A program made the translations under genes and the position numbers. The notes beneath the pieces are model-generated. The model was not told the DNA's origin, ran no database searches, and worked only from the letters and a program-made list of their open reading frames with translations. A stretch of DNA of 13,712 nt from Acidobacteriota bacterium. GTDB taxonomy: Bacteria > Acidobacteriota > Blastocatellia > Pyrinomonadales > Pyrinomonadaceae. Below, piece by piece: positions 12,691 to 13,712 of the stretch. The stretch covers positions 1 through 13,712 of the forward strand of contig JAEWBM010000076.1 in NCBI GenBank assembly GCA_023391155.1, given 5' to 3'. Positions within the stretch are counted from its first letter, which is position 1; each line of letters opens with the position of its first letter.

Positions 12691-13712
12691 TTGAAACCTA
12701 CCGACATCACTGATCCCGAATATTTTCATAAGGTCGTCGATTGCCAGTACGCGTGCCCGGCCCATACGCCGGTGCCGGAGTACATCCGCTTGATCGCACA
12801 AGGCCGGTACACCGAGGCCTATATGATCAACTGGGACTCGAACGTTTTTCCCGGTGTTCTGGGCAGGACATGCGACCGTCCGTGTGAACCGGCATGCCGA
12901 CGCGGCCGGGTTGAAGAGGAGCCCGTCGCGATCTGCCGGCTGAAGCGGGTTGCGGCTGACAACAAAGGCGAGGTAAAGCATCTGATGCCGCAGGGGCCAT
13001 TTGCGCCCAACGGCAAAAAGGTCGCTCTCATCGGCGGCGGCCCGGCATCGTTGACGGTGGCCCGTGACCTGGCCCCGCTCGGTTACGAACTCCACCTTTA
13101 CGACGAACAGAAAAAGGGCGGCGGTTTTATGCGGAGCCAGATACCCGCGTTCCGGCTCCCCGAGCAGGTGCTTGATGATGAGGTGGATTACATCCTCGAC
13201 CTGGGAATACACACCCATTTCAACCATTACGTTTCAAGCATGCGGGAGGTGCTTGAGAAAGATTACGACGCGATCTTTGTCGGCACAGGCGCACCGCGAG
13301 GCAGGGAACTGAATATCCCCGGCCGTCAGGAAGGTGCCGCGAATATTCACATCGGCATTAACTGGCTGGCGAGCGTCGCGTTTGAGCATGTGAGCACGAT
13401 CGGAAAAACCGTGATCGTTGTCGGCGGCGGTAACACGGCGATGGACTGCTGCCGCACAGCTCGGCGGCTTGGCGGTGAGGATGTGAAGGTCATTGTCCGT
13501 TCGCCCTTTGAAACGATGAAGGCGAGCCCGTGGGAAAAGGAAGATGCGATGCACGAAGACATCCCGATCATCGACAACCACGTACCGAAATCTTTCGTCG
13601 TCGAGGAGGGCCGGCTTCGCGGCGTGATGTTCGAAAAGGTCGCGGCCGTCTTTGACGAAAACGGCAAACGGTCACTCGTCCCGACCGGCGAGCCGGAAGT
13701 GTTCTATCCGGC
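12691..13712 (+). CDS. GltD-family FAD/NAD(P)H oxidoreductase (3' end outside window)
   Basis: The open frame runs to the window end (340 codons visible). The N-terminal region has cysteines for Fe-S clusters: C18-QYA-C22-P, C61-DRP-C65-EPA-C69 and C82, as in the small subunit of glutamate synthase and related electron-transfer flavoproteins. An FAD-binding Rossmann motif follows (VALIGGGPASLTVARDL, residues about 111-127), then an NAD(P)H motif (VIVVGGGNTAMDCCRTARRLG, from about 241). Such proteins pass electrons between NAD(P)H, FAD and Fe-S partners; without a large glutamate synthase subunit in view the true partner is unknown. TTG 12691 is the only reasonable start: AAGGTGG lies just upstream, an in-frame TAG occurs at 12676-12678, and no ATG or GTG comes between. 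Confidence 0.88.
   Translation, partial: MKPTDITDPEYFHKVVDCQYACPAHTPVPEYIRLIAQGRYTEAYMINWDSNVFPGVLGRTCDRPCEPACRRGRVEEEPVAICRLKRVAADNKGEVKHLMPQGPFAPNGKKVALIGGGPASLTVARDLAPLGYELHLYDEQKKGGGFMRSQIPAFRLPEQVLDDEVDYILDLGIHTHFNHYVSSMREVLEKDYDAIFVGTGAPRGRELNIPGRQEGAANIHIGINWLASVAFEHVSTIGKTVIVVGGGNTAMDCCRTARRLGGEDVKVIVRSPFETMKASPWEKEDAMHEDIPIIDNHVPKSFVVEEGRLRGVMFEKVAAVFDENGKRSLVPTGEPEVFYP

Overview
The window (about 13.7 kb, moderately GC-rich) looks like a chromosomal segment of a Gram-negative, respiratory bacterium, most likely an Acidobacteriota (Blastocatellia-like) relative. That guess rests on protein style: many multiheme cytochromes c, an MtrB/PioB-type porin, and a large exported protein ending in a glycine-zipper domain. 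It is inference, not a database match. There are no tRNA, rRNA, CRISPR or insertion sequences. Ten of the eleven genes in the window have a clear family or fold; the main body of the repeat protein at 9901-12306 does not.

Left part, + strand: a 5'-truncated multiheme cytochrome (1-942, 8 CxxCH visible), a 9-heme probable lipoprotein cytochrome (953-1837), a monoheme cytochrome (2008-2346), and an 8-heme NapC/NirT-type membrane cytochrome (2540-4168). A bidirectional terminator at 4188-4219 separates these from a convergent - strand block. In transcription order that block is: a lactate/malate-dehydrogenase-fold protein with a degraded active site (9695-8775), a Crp/Fnr regulator (8762-8022), a cyclic-nucleotide-binding-fold protein without DNA-binding domain (7940-7455), a decaheme MtrA/DmsE-type cytochrome (7354-6326) and the MtrB/PioB outer-membrane porin (6312-4240). 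Further right are an 801-aa exported repeat protein (12306-9901, - strand) and the start of an FAD/NADPH oxidoreductase of the GltD family (12691 to the end, + strand).

Together the cytochrome genes supply the parts of an electron path from the quinone pool (NapC-type protein) through the periplasm (small and multiheme cytochromes) and across the outer membrane (decaheme inside a porin). About 36 heme sites are visible. Direction (metal or electrode reduction versus uptake from Fe(II) or similar donors) cannot be read from the sequence.

The regulation is unusually legible. Three sites match GGCACG-N4-TTGC, the sigma-54 -24/-12 consensus, each in an intergenic region and correctly oriented: before the monoheme/NapC genes (1932-1947), before the LDH-like/Crp operon (9743-9757) and before the repeat protein (12376-12393). 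The first two each have a similar 16-bp palindrome (GCG-AA-N2-TTT-CGC core) centred 94-95 bp upstream of the -12 element, a good candidate activator site. A second layer is formed by three GTGA-N6-TCAC-type boxes, two before the HTH-less protein and one before the decaheme gene. The neighbouring Crp/Fnr protein carries a CRP-like recognition helix (SRETVTR) suited to such sites. This suggests sigma-54 turns on the regulator, which then turns on the outer-membrane conduit.
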